Below are positions 6,837-14,760 of a stretch of DNA of 64,000 bases, piece after piece. The stretch is from Agromyces humatus. Lineage in GTDB: Bacteria; Actinomycetota; Actinomycetes; Actinomycetales; Microbacteriaceae. The translations under genes were made by a program, and so were the position numbers. The notes under the pieces are model-generated. The model had not been told where the DNA came from, did not search any database, and saw nothing but the letters and a program-made list of their open reading frames with translations. The stretch covers positions 186,001 through 250,000 of the forward strand of contig NZ_JAJQPD010000005.1 in assembly GCF_021228295.1 (NCBI RefSeq), given 5' to 3'. Position 1 is the stretch's first letter. The number at the start of each line of letters is the position of its first letter.

Positions 6837-9437
6837 TTACGCCGCTTGCACCAGCTCCACGGTCGCGCGCGGAACCGGCACGACGACGAACTCGCCGTCT
6901 GCGGCATCCACTCGCACACCCTCGCCGTCGCCGAGCGCACCGCTGACGAACAGGTCGCTGATGCGGTCGTCGATCTCGCGCTGGATCACGCGACGCAGCG
7001 GACGGGCACCGTACTCGGGCTCGTAGCCGCGTTCCACGAGCAGCGCCACCGCGGCATCCGTCACCTCGAAGGTGACCTCGCGCGCAGACAGGCGAGCGGC
7101 GGATGCCCCAAGCATGAGCCGCACGATCTGCTCGAGCTGCGGCTGGTCGAGCTTCTGGAACAGCACGATCTCGTCGATGCGGTTCAGGAACTCGGGCCGC
7201 ATGGCCTCGCGCACCTTGCCCATGACCCGCTGGCGCACGTCGTCCTGCGACGAGAACCCAGAGCCATCAGCCGATGCCACGAACCCGAGCGCACCCGAGC
7301 GCGACGCGAGGAACTCCGAACCGAGGTTCGAGGTCATCACGATCACCGTGTTGCGGAAGTCGACCGTGCGACCCTGGCCGTCGGTGAGGCGTCCGTCGTC
7401 GAGCACCTGCAGCAGCAGGTTGAACACGTCGGGGTGCGCCTTCTCGATCTCGTCGAACAGCACGATCGAGTACGGGTTGCGCCGCACGCGCTCGGTGAGC
7501 TGGCCAGCCTCGTCGTACCCGACATAGCCGGGAGGGGCGCCGACGAGCCGCGACACGGTGTGCCGCTCGCCGAACTCGCTCATGTCGAAGCGCACGATCG
7601 CCTGCTCGTCGTCGAAGAGCGACGACGCCAGCGCACGCGCCAGCTCGGTCTTGCCGACACCCGTCGGCCCGAGGAACAGGAACGATCCGACCGGACGCTT
7701 GGCGTCGCCCATGCCCGTGCGGCTGCGGCGCACGGCCTTGGCGACCGCGGTGACCGCGTCGTCCTGGCCGATGACGCGCGCGTGCAGCTCGCCTTCAAGG
7801 TCGCCGAGGCGCTCGCGATCGCTCTCGGTGAGGCGGTTCACCGGAATCCCGGTGGCCCGCGAGATCACCGCGGCGATCTCGGCCTCGTCGATGACGGCAC
7901 TCTGCTGGTTGAGGAGGCCGCCCGCGGCCGTCTCGAAACCCTTCGAGCTCGCCTCATCCAACTTCGCCTGCACCTTAGAGATCTCATCCCGAATCCGCGA
8001 CGCCTCTTCATAATGCTCGGCCCCGACGGCAGCGTTCTTATCAGCCTCGAGCGTCGCGAGACGCTCGATGAGGGCCGACACGTCGACCTTCACGCCGAGC
8101 CGCAGGCGCAGTCGCGCCCCGGCCTGGTCGATGAGGTCGATGGCCTTGTCGGGCAGCACGCGGTCGGTGAGGTACCGGGCCGACAATTCGACCGAAGCCC
8201 TCAGCGCGGCATCCGTGTACTGAACACCGTGGTGCTCTTCATACGCGGGCTTCAGGCCGTGCAGGATCAGCACGGCGTCTTCGATGCTCGGCTCGCCGAC
8301 CTTCACCGGCTGGAACCGGCGCTCGAGCGCAGGGTCCTTCTCGATGACGCGGTACTCCTTGAGCGTCGTCGCACCCACGAGGTGCAGCTCACCGCGCGCG
8401 AGGCGCGGCTTGAGGATGTTGCCTGCGTCGGTGCCGCCGTCGCCCGATCCGCCCGCACCGACCACGGTGTGGATCTCATCGATGAACACGATGAACTCGC
8501 CCTTGTTGGCGGCGATCTCCTCCATGGTCTTGGTGAGGCGCTCCTCGAAGTCGCCGCGGTAGCGGGTGCCGGCGAGCATGCCGGGCAGGTCGAGCGAGAT
8601 CACTCGCTTGCCCAGCAGGGCCTCGGGCACCGACTCCTCGACGATCGCGCGGGCGAGGCCCTCGACGATCGCCGTCTTGCCGACGCCGGCCTCACCGATC
8701 AGCACCGGGTTGTTCTTGGTGCGACGGCTGAGGATCTCGATGGTCTGCTCGATCTCGTCGACCCGCCCGATCACGGGGTCGAGCTCGCCGTTCTCGGCCA
8801 GCTCCGTGAGGTCGGTGCCGAACTTGTCGAGCATCGGGGTTGTAGTGGATTGAGGAGGCGCGCCAGCGCCGTCTCGAAATCCTTCAGCCCCGTCTCGAAA
8901 TTCGCCTGCGTCAACACCATCGCGCAGACCCTGCGTGAGGGCCTCGGCGGTGACGCCCGCGCGCGCGAGCACCTGGCCGGCAGGGGCATCTTGCCCCAGC
9001 ACGAGCGCGAAGAAGAGGTGCTCGGGGTCGATGTACGTCGAGCCGCTCGAGCGCGCCACCTGGTAGCTGTGGAACAGCGCACGGCTCGCGCTCGGGGTGA
9101 TCGTGGCCGAGTTGATGTCGGCCGTCTCACCCGAACCGGGCAGGCGCGCCTCGGTCGCAGTGATGATGCGCTCGGGGGCGACGCCGATGCGCTCGATCGC
9201 CTGCTTCACGGCCTCGTCTTCGACGATGACGCGCAGGATGTGCAGGGCGTCGAGCTCGGTCTGGCCGCGCTCGAGCGCGAAGCGTCCTGCCTGCTGCAGG
9301 ATGCCTTGCGTGCGGGCGGTCAGGAACCGGCTGAGGTCGATCGACCGAGCCTGACGCGCCTGCTCTCCCGCTAGATACCGGGACAGGAACTCGTCGAACG
9401 AGCTCGAGCCGGCTTCGGGGTTGAAGTCTTCGGGCAC
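6837..9437 (-). CDS. clpC: ClpC-type AAA+ unfoldase with HspR-like control
   Basis: GTG at 9437 behind AGGAGG gives 866 residues. Order: Clp N-domain (to about 165), linker, D1 with Walker A GEAGVGKT (about 248-255) and FIDEIH, a short middle segment with a UVR-like helix ([12 protein letters not shown]), and D2 with GPTGVGKT (about 590). It ends in the D2 small domain. The long ClpB coiled coil is absent. ALGF after [14 protein letters not shown] looks like the ClpP-docking loop, so it probably feeds ClpP. A HAIR-type operator lies 16 bp upstream. Two REP-like repeats are translated within it (residues about 180-201 and 500-513). Fragments of its 3' end lie at 1-167, 3158-3418 and 4439-4460. 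Confidence 0.9.
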   Translation of the reverse strand: MPEDFNPEAGSSSFDEFLSRYLAGEQARQARSIDLSRFLTARTQGILQQAGRFALERGQTELDALHILRVIVEDEAVKQAIERIGVAPERIITATEARLPGSGETADINSATITPSASRALFHSYQVARSSGSTYIDPEHLFFALVLGQDAPAGQVLARAGVTAEALTQGLRDGVDAGEFRDGAEGFRDGAGAPPQSTTTPMLDKFGTDLTELAENGELDPVIGRVDEIEQTIEILSRRTKNNPVLIGEAGVGKTAIVEGLARAIVEESVPEALLGKRVISLDLPGMLAGTRYRGDFEERLTKTMEEIAANKGEFIVFIDEIHTVVGAGGSGDGGTDAGNILKPRLARGELHLVGATTLKEYRVIEKDPALERRFQPVKVGEPSIEDAVLILHGLKPAYEEHHGVQYTDAALRASVELSARYLTDRVLPDKAIDLIDQAGARLRLRLGVKVDVSALIERLATLEADKNAAVGAEHYEEASRIRDEISKVQAKLDEASSKGFETAAGGLLNQQSAVIDEAEIAAVISRATGIPVNRLTESDRERLGDLEGELHARVIGQDDAVTAVAKAVRRSRTGMGDAKRPVGSFLFLGPTGVGKTELARALASSLFDDEQAIVRFDMSEFGERHTVSRLVGAPPGYVGYDEAGQLTERVRRNPYSIVLFDEIEKAHPDVFNLLLQVLDDGRLTDGQGRTVDFRNTVIVMTSNLGSEFLASRSGALGFVASADGSGFSSQDDVRQRVMGKVREAMRPEFLNRIDEIVLFQKLDQPQLEQIVRLMLGASAARLSAREVTFEVTDAAVALLVERGYEPEYGARPLRRVIQREIDDRISDLFVSGALGDGEGVRVDAADGEFVVVPVPRATVELVQAA
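7903..7941 (-). repeat. REP-like element translated inside clpC (D1-D2 region)
   Basis: On the minus strand the element runs GGGTTTCGAGACGG, a central GCCGCGGGCGGC palindrome, then CTCCTCAACCAGCAG. It is read in frame as [13 protein letters not shown] between the UVR-like helix and D2. Compare 3118-3156 and 8847-8880. Confidence 0.7.
8847..8901 (-). repeat. REP-like element translated inside clpC (N-domain/D1 linker)
   Basis: On the minus strand ATTTCGAGACGGCGCTGG, GCGCGCC and CCTCCTCAATCC form a full element. A partial unit (ATTTCGAGACGGGGC) lies directly before it. They are read as [16 protein letters not shown], a reading frame different from that of the 7.9-kb element. The location is the flexible linker after the Clp N-domain. 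Confidence 0.72.
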
Positions 9438-9452
9438 CAATCCTCCTGGGAA

Positions 9453-9473
9453 CTTGAGTTGGGTACGCTCAAG
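9453..9473 (-). promoter_or_regulatory. HAIR-type HspR operator upstream of clpC
   Basis: CTTGAGT-N7-GCTCAAG matches the known HspR-associated inverted repeat CTTGAGT-N7-ACTCAAG with one mismatch. It ends 16 bp before the clpC GTG. In Streptomyces and mycobacteria HspR represses dnaK and clpB through this site, so this clp gene should be heat-inducible. The divergent ATPase gene begins 94 bp away. Confidence 0.85.
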
Positions 9474-9566
9474 TTCAACAAGGTGGGGGCGTGGGTATTC
9501 CCAGCGCGACTGCGATTCCTCGCGACAAGCGCAACCTCGACATCCGGGCTATGGCATCGTGTGGGT

Positions 9567-11954
9567 ATGACGGGCACACCACTGTTCTTTGCATACAGCA
9601 GTCACTCATCTCTGCGAGCGGAGACTATGCGCGACACGGCAGCCCGCCTAAACGACTTCGAAACAGTAGCTTCCACATGGGAAGACCTTCCAATAGAGGG
9701 CCGCACGCTGATCGCGGAAATCTGCGCGAGGATCGACGAGTCAGACGCACTGCTGGCCGAGGTGAGCGATCTCAACAACAATGTGCTATTCGAGGCTGGC
9801 TTCGGACTTGCGCGGAACAAGCACCTTTGGCTAGCAGTGGACGACACTGACGTGGAAGCGTTGCGTCTCTGGGACGAGCTGTCCATCCTCTCAACGATTG
9901 GACGAGTTGACTACGCGGGCAATGTTGACAGGCTCGCCGAGCGCTGGATTGAGAAGAACCCAACGCTCGAGCCGGCGACTCTCCTTGGGACGCTGCTGGC
10001 GTCGGGAAAGGCCCGAGAGTCCGACGCGGTCTTCGCTCCGACCGTGCCGGTACGTTTTCAAGCCGTTCAAACGCTCGAGAAGTACCTGGAACGGCGTACC
10101 GATCTCAAAGTGCTCGGTGGCGGCGATGACCTCGGGTTGGCACCGCTTGACTTTTATGTGAAGCAGATTTATCAGTCCTCCGCGGCAATCTTCCACTTGC
10201 TCGGTCCACACCGTCACCGAGCAAGGATCCACAACGCGCGCGCCAGCTTTATGGCAGGCATCGCACACGGGTTTGATCTGCCACTGCTGATGGTGGCTGA
10301 GGATGGCTTCAAGTCACCCTTGGATTACAAGGACATGCTCTATACCTACTCCAGCGCCGCGAAACTCCAGGAGCAGGTTGGTCACTGGCTGGACAGCGTG
10401 CCGAAAGCAGCAGGTACCAACAAACGACTCGGGCGCCTCGCCCTCGATATTGAACTCCCCCTGGAGAGCTTCGGCCAATACGTCGCCGAGTATGAGCGCG
10501 AAGAGCTAAATGACTACTTCATTGACACCAGTGAGTTTCGCTCGATCATGGCAGGGACTGCGAAGGTGTTCGTCGGCCGGAAGGGGACCGGTAAGACGGC
10601 GACTATGAGTCAAGCGGTGATCGAGCTCCGAAAGGACAGGCGAAACCTAGTCGTTGCCATCAAACCGTCAGCATACGAACTTGCAGGGCTAGTGGAAGTT
10701 GTCCGTGGGCTCGGCCCCAGTTCGGAGTATGTCCTCCTCTCACTTTGGACTTACCTCATCTACACAGAGATCGCCACCCGCACTATCACATTCGCCAGTG
10801 AACGCCCCGCAAGCACTGGAACGAATGCCGCTTACCTTGCTCTCGAATCGGAGCTGAACGATCTGGGCATCCGGTCGGACGACGACATGTCCGCACGACT
10901 GGAAAAGGCCGTCGCGAGCCTGAGCAACAAGAACCGACGTGCGGATGAAACTGATCAAGAGTTCATTGCGCGAGAACTCAAGACCAACCGACTCGGTCGA
11001 TTGAGGGACCTAATTCTCGAGACACTTCGCGACTTTCAGCGGGTTGCGGTGCTGATCGACAATCTTGACAAGGCTTGGGAACATGGTGCCGATTATGAGG
11101 TGATGTCCAAGTTCATCCTCGCTCTACTCTCCGCGATCGGGCGTGTTGAGAAGGACTTCGCGAAGCCGCCCAGAGGGCTCGACCCGGTCAATGTGACGCT
11201 GACGGTGTTCCTCCGAACCGATATTTACGATCGGGTTGCAGGCTTCGCGCGCGAACCCGACAAGATCGGCGTCCTGGCCGTCCAATGGCAGGACGAGGAA
11301 TTGTTAGTCCGCGTCCTGGAGGAGCGATACGCCGCGAAACGATCAAAGAAGAATCGCAACGGCGTCGCCCCAGACATGTGGGAAGAAGTCTTTGCTGGCG
11401 AGGTTCGCGGGCTTCCCACGCGGGACTACTTTCTGTGGCGCACGCTTCCTCGCCCCCGCGACCTCATCTACTTTGCCAACGCCGCCCTTACGACCGCGAT
11501 TAATCGTCGCCACCACGCGATCGAGAGCAGCGACGTGGTATTCGCAGAACATCAGTACTCTAAGTTCGCGATCGACGCACTGCTCGTCGAAAGCGATGCG
11601 GAACCTTTCGATCTTGAGGAACTGCTGTTCGAGTTTGCTGGCGTGGACTCCACGCTTGGCGGTGCCGAACTCGAGGGCCTCCTGTCCGCTGCAGAGTCGC
11701 CGAGCGACGTGCGCCAATGGCTGATTCGAACGTCGTTCCTCGGTATTGAAGTGCGTCAAGGGGAGTTCATTCATGTGGAGGGCGAAACTGCCGCGAAGCG
11801 AAAACTCAAGGTGGCTGAGCGAAGCGCTTCAAACGGTGGGGAGGATATCAGATTCCGGGTGCATCCAGCATTCCGTAGTTACTTGGAGATTCGAGACGAC
11901 GACTTACACCACCCAGACGTTCGTGACACGACGCTAACCGAGAGTGCGAAGTAA
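9567..11954 (+). CDS. Two TIR-like modules fused to a P-loop ATPase (candidate defence protein)
   Basis: The start at the ATG opening MTGTPLFFAYSS gives 795 residues; no strong ribosome site is visible. Residues about 1-130 resemble the TIR-like/deoxyribosyltransferase-like fold: PLFFAYSSHSS, then SDLNNNVLFEAGFGLARNK. Residues about 160-280 look like a second, diverged module (FMAGIAHGFDLPLLMVAED). From about 310 a STAND/Sll1717-like ATPase follows, with Walker A GRKGTGKT (337-344) and Walker B VAVLIDNLDK (D498, D501). A C-terminal winged-helix-like tail ends the protein. GC is visibly lower than in the flanks, suggesting transfer. It faces an Mrr-like endonuclease gene. The family assignment is inference from motifs. 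Confidence 0.7.
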   Translation: MTGTPLFFAYSSHSSLRAETMRDTAARLNDFETVASTWEDLPIEGRTLIAEICARIDESDALLAEVSDLNNNVLFEAGFGLARNKHLWLAVDDTDVEALRLWDELSILSTIGRVDYAGNVDRLAERWIEKNPTLEPATLLGTLLASGKARESDAVFAPTVPVRFQAVQTLEKYLERRTDLKVLGGGDDLGLAPLDFYVKQIYQSSAAIFHLLGPHRHRARIHNARASFMAGIAHGFDLPLLMVAEDGFKSPLDYKDMLYTYSSAAKLQEQVGHWLDSVPKAAGTNKRLGRLALDIELPLESFGQYVAEYEREELNDYFIDTSEFRSIMAGTAKVFVGRKGTGKTATMSQAVIELRKDRRNLVVAIKPSAYELAGLVEVVRGLGPSSEYVLLSLWTYLIYTEIATRTITFASERPASTGTNAAYLALESELNDLGIRSDDDMSARLEKAVASLSNKNRRADETDQEFIARELKTNRLGRLRDLILETLRDFQRVAVLIDNLDKAWEHGADYEVMSKFILALLSAIGRVEKDFAKPPRGLDPVNVTLTVFLRTDIYDRVAGFAREPDKIGVLAVQWQDEELLVRVLEERYAAKRSKKNRNGVAPDMWEEVFAGEVRGLPTRDYFLWRTLPRPRDLIYFANAALTTAINRRHHAIESSDVVFAEHQYSKFAIDALLVESDAEPFDLEELLFEFAGVDSTLGGAELEGLLSAAESPSDVRQWLIRTSFLGIEVRQGEFIHVEGETAAKRKLKVAERSASNGGEDIRFRVHPAFRSYLEIRDDDLHHPDVRDTTLTESAK

Positions 11955-12073
11955 GGCTTGAGCGGCTATGGCAGAAGTGGGGTGATCTAAAGACCACGCC
12001 TGACTTGGCGTGCTTGGCGACCAACTCCCAGCAAGTGCGGCTTGGTTTGCTAGGCCTACCGCGCGGACGATGC

Positions 12074-12390
12074 TAGACACACCACGTGACCGCCCACGCC
12101 CGCACGCGGTCACGGCTGCATGGTTTCGTGGGACACCACCTGACCAAACGTCTCGGGCCGCGAGACATCCGTTGTCATCTCCCGCCAGACCGACGTCGAC
12201 ACCAGCGATGTCGATGCGCTCAGGAGAGGTTCGATGTGTGCGAGGTCCTCGCCCACTGCACCTATCGGGTTACACATCGAAGATCCGCGAACGCGATCGA
12301 GCCGGCGCGGGCAAGATTAATGCGTGGCATCCTGCCAGCGCGCGGCCCGACCGCAGATCGCTGCACCACGACTCGCAGCAGGTAGGCGAA
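12074..12390 (+). pseudogene. Decayed NAD-epimerase gene, N-terminal half
   Basis: TAGACA-N6-GTG at 12074-12088 repeats the promoter/start layout of the relic at 35177-35191. The following 200 bp align with it (GFVGHHLTKRLGP against GFVGRHLAERLGP; CEVLAHC against CEVVAHC) but with frameshifts. Further on, ARPDRRSLHHDSQ resembles the 'RARPxCGSPYHESKW' stretch of such epimerases, so this copy once extended further than the 35-kb copy. It ends against the endonuclease gene. The rest of 11955-12073 holds nothing recognisable. Confidence 0.7.
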
Positions 12391-12399
12391 CATCTTCCC

Positions 12400-13896
12400 C
12401 TATCTCCTGTCAAAGAACAGCACGAACTCGCGCGGCACAACGAAGTGGGTCGCTGCCACGGCGCCGTCATATTCGGCTTGAAGTGGCATTTGTGCGTCGT
12501 CGGGAAGCATGCCCTTACTCTTCAGCACGTTTGCAATTCTGTTAGTTGGACGTGTGAATCCTTTAAGCATGCGATCTGGCGGGAAGCCCGCATACGCATA
12601 GACCTCGCCACGCGTAATGATGCCGCCATTACGCGAAGCAATTTCAATAATCCGAGCCTGGACTGGTGCCTCCAGTCGAAGTCGGACCATGAGTTCTTGA
12701 ATCGCCGCCCAGCTCCACGCTGCTTCGTCGAGATCGCTCCGCCGTTCGGGACGAAATGCGAACTCGCGATTTTGGCGTTCCGTGCGGGCAATTCTCCATA
12801 GCTCGGGTGCTGTGCTTTCGATCTGGATCGGCTCGAATGCTAGCTCTACCTCGTTGCCATCAACGCTCACAGTGAGCAGGCCCGTGCGGTCATCTCCGTC
12901 AGTCGTCGGAGCTCCGCCAAGCAGCCACGGTTCAATCCCGGGCGCCGTGGCTAACCGAAGCGTCACTGGGCGGTCACCCTGCTGCGCAATCAGCGCCCAC
13001 TCACCGTTTGCGGCGTCTTCGCCGGCAAAGACGATCCTGATGTCTCGCCTGGCTTCGCGCGCATCGCCGAAGAAGACTGCGGCGTCGACGGGCTCGTCGG
13101 GCACGAGCACAGCGATGAATGGGGTAGCTGTGAAGGCGAAATACATTGCTAGGTCTGAGTCAGCGGCCTCCGCGGCGATCCGCGCAAGTCGATCGATCGG
13201 AAGGCCCCCGTTCGTCGTCGCATTCTTGGCGGCTGCCTCCGCGCTCGACAAGCTTTCGAAGTCGTCCGCCCTAGATTGACCCGGCAACGTTCCGAATGCG
13301 CCTCGCAGAGCATCCCGAACTTGACCGATGGGGAAGCGGTCGACGCCAACGTCCGACGCAAGGTCGAATAATGCGTTAGCAATGCGCGCTGCCAGTTGGA
13401 GAATCGGCTCGAACGCGGGCGCGCTCAAGTCGATGAGGGAGAGTTGATGCGCAAGCGCATATGACTGCGCATCTTGAGTGAACCCGCTCGCTGAGAACAG
13501 TGCATACCTGTAGACATGGCGTGTCTTGAGCCCGGCTGCTTGGGCGGCCGCTGTGGAGAAGTGCTCGTTCACGTCGTTTAGCACGCCCACCGCATTGCGG
13601 ACGTCGGCCAAGGAGGTTTTCCCTGTTCGGTACTTGGCCTCCACGAACAGTCTTATTGGGAAGGTGAAGGGCAATGCGAGACGCAGTTGCCCGAGTACGT
13701 CAGCCTGATGATCTGCTCCACGGCCACGAACACGTAGGCCGTTTGGCCCAGCCACCAAAGCGAATGCGTCTTGGTCCGCGTCGACAAGCAGCTCATACCC
13801 ACTGGCCCGGAGGAGTTCGGCGAGCAGTTCTTCGAGCACATGGCCCCTCACTGCACTGATTGTGATCACATGTGGACTGTATCGATCGGAACTCAT
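12400..13896 (-). CDS. Mrr-like PD-(D/E)XK restriction endonuclease domain protein
   Basis: The 498-residue protein has near its N-terminus RGHVLEELLAELLRASGYE, then HQADVLG (D66), FVEAKYR (E86, K88) and VRNAVGV. This is the order of a PD-(D/E)XK nuclease of the Mrr/type IV restriction group. The remaining 350 residues (about 150-498) are not assigned and may sense the target. GC is lower than in surrounding genes. It converges with the TIR-like ATPase gene 445 bp away, so the two may be independent or may form an island acquired together. The ATG lacks a good ribosome site. Confidence 0.68.
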   Translation of the reverse strand: MSSDRYSPHVITISAVRGHVLEELLAELLRASGYELLVDADQDAFALVAGPNGLRVRGRGADHQADVLGQLRLALPFTFPIRLFVEAKYRTGKTSLADVRNAVGVLNDVNEHFSTAAAQAAGLKTRHVYRYALFSASGFTQDAQSYALAHQLSLIDLSAPAFEPILQLAARIANALFDLASDVGVDRFPIGQVRDALRGAFGTLPGQSRADDFESLSSAEAAAKNATTNGGLPIDRLARIAAEAADSDLAMYFAFTATPFIAVLVPDEPVDAAVFFGDAREARRDIRIVFAGEDAANGEWALIAQQGDRPVTLRLATAPGIEPWLLGGAPTTDGDDRTGLLTVSVDGNEVELAFEPIQIESTAPELWRIARTERQNREFAFRPERRSDLDEAAWSWAAIQELMVRLRLEAPVQARIIEIASRNGGIITRGEVYAYAGFPPDRMLKGFTRPTNRIANVLKSKGMLPDDAQMPLQAEYDGAVAATHFVVPREFVLFFDRR

Positions 13897-14125
13897 GACA
13901 GGTGATCTGACCCAACGGCGGTGCGCGGGACTCCCATCGACTCGACGGAATGTTCGCCATCCGCGGGTGCCGACGCCGGGTGTCGACTCGCGCTCGAGCT
14001 GGCAACGGAAGACGACGCAGAGCGATACCTGAATGTCGTCTGCCCCGGCGCGGCCTGCGCGTCACCCGACACGGCTGACGCGCTCAGGTCGACCCCGAAT
14101 TCACGGTCTACCCCGGAGGACCCGA

Positions 14126-14148
14126 ACGATATATCGTTGATATATCGT
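14126..14148 (+). promoter_or_regulatory. PadR operator
   Basis: The perfect palindrome ACGATATATCGT (14126-14137) is followed one base later by GATATATCGT. The AT-rich core stands out in GC-rich DNA and includes possible -10 hexamers. It sits 37 bp before the PadR gene. The stretch 13897-14125 has no recognisable gene. Confidence 0.8.
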
Positions 14149-14185
14149 CGAGACCCGGGCGAGCGCCCGGTTCAGGGAGGACATC

Positions 14186-14755
14186 ATGACCGGTTCATTC
14201 ATGGGCGACGGCTTCACCGGTTCCACGGGCGGGTGGGGGCAGGGCGGCTCCGGAGGTGGCCTGTGGGAGGCCATGGAACAGCTCCGTGGCATGTTCGAGC
14301 AGAAGGTCGCGCCGCGGATGAGCCGCGGCGACGTGCGCGCGGCGGTGCTCGCGCTGCTCGCCGAGCGGCCGATGCACGGCTACCAGATCATCAGCGAGAT
14401 CGCCGAGCGCAGCGGCGGCGCGTGGAAGCCGAGCGCGGGCTCGGTGTATCCGACGCTGCAGCTGCTCGCCGACGAGGGGCTCATCAGCGCAGAGGAGGCG
14501 GACGGCCGCAAGACCTACTCGCTGACCGAAGCGGGGCGGGCCGAGGCCGAGGCATCCGCTGATCGTCCGGCACCGTGGCAGACGTCGGGCGCGCGCGATT
14601 CCGGCACGGTCGGGGCGCTCCCGAAGGCCGGCATCGAGCTCGCACAGGCGGCGGCGCAGGTCGGGCGCACGGGCACTCCCGATCAGGTCAAGCAGGCGGT
14701 CGAGGTGCTCGACGACGCGCGTCGTCGTCTCTACTCGATCCTCGCTCAGGACTGA
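14186..14755 (+). CDS. PadR family transcriptional regulator
   Basis: The 189-residue protein follows AGGGAGG. A Gly-rich N-terminal extension of about 30 residues precedes the PadR winged helix (MSRGDVRAAVLALLAERPMHGYQI, quoted here as its two halves MSRGDVRAAVLALL and AERPMHGYQI). The SVYPTLQLLADEGLI recognition region and a wing follow, and a helical C-terminal dimerisation segment closes the protein. The two AT-rich repeats upstream are the likely autoregulatory site. The UbiB-family gene starts 5 bp after its stop and is probably co-regulated. Confidence 0.88.
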   Translation: MTGSFMGDGFTGSTGGWGQGGSGGGLWEAMEQLRGMFEQKVAPRMSRGDVRAAVLALLAERPMHGYQIISEIAERSGGAWKPSAGSVYPTLQLLADEGLISAEEADGRKTYSLTEAGRAEAEASADRPAPWQTSGARDSGTVGALPKAGIELAQAAAQVGRTGTPDQVKQAVEVLDDARRRLYSILAQD

Positions 14756-14760
14756 CCTCG

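Noticed and set aside
8847..8901. Frameshift or assembly error in clpC at the Gly/Arg/Asp-rich linker
   Set aside because: Frame is open through both sides with all motifs in place, and the DNA matches a recurrent repeat, so it is better explained as an in-frame insertion.
6846..9374. 842-codon open frame on the plus strand opposite clpC
   Set aside because: Shadow of a high-GC gene; composition rich in Arg/His/Val with no domain, while the minus strand has complete AAA+ motifs.
13921..14562. Open frame upstream of and overlapping the PadR gene
   Set aside because: No homology, runs through the PadR operator and in a different frame through the PadR gene.
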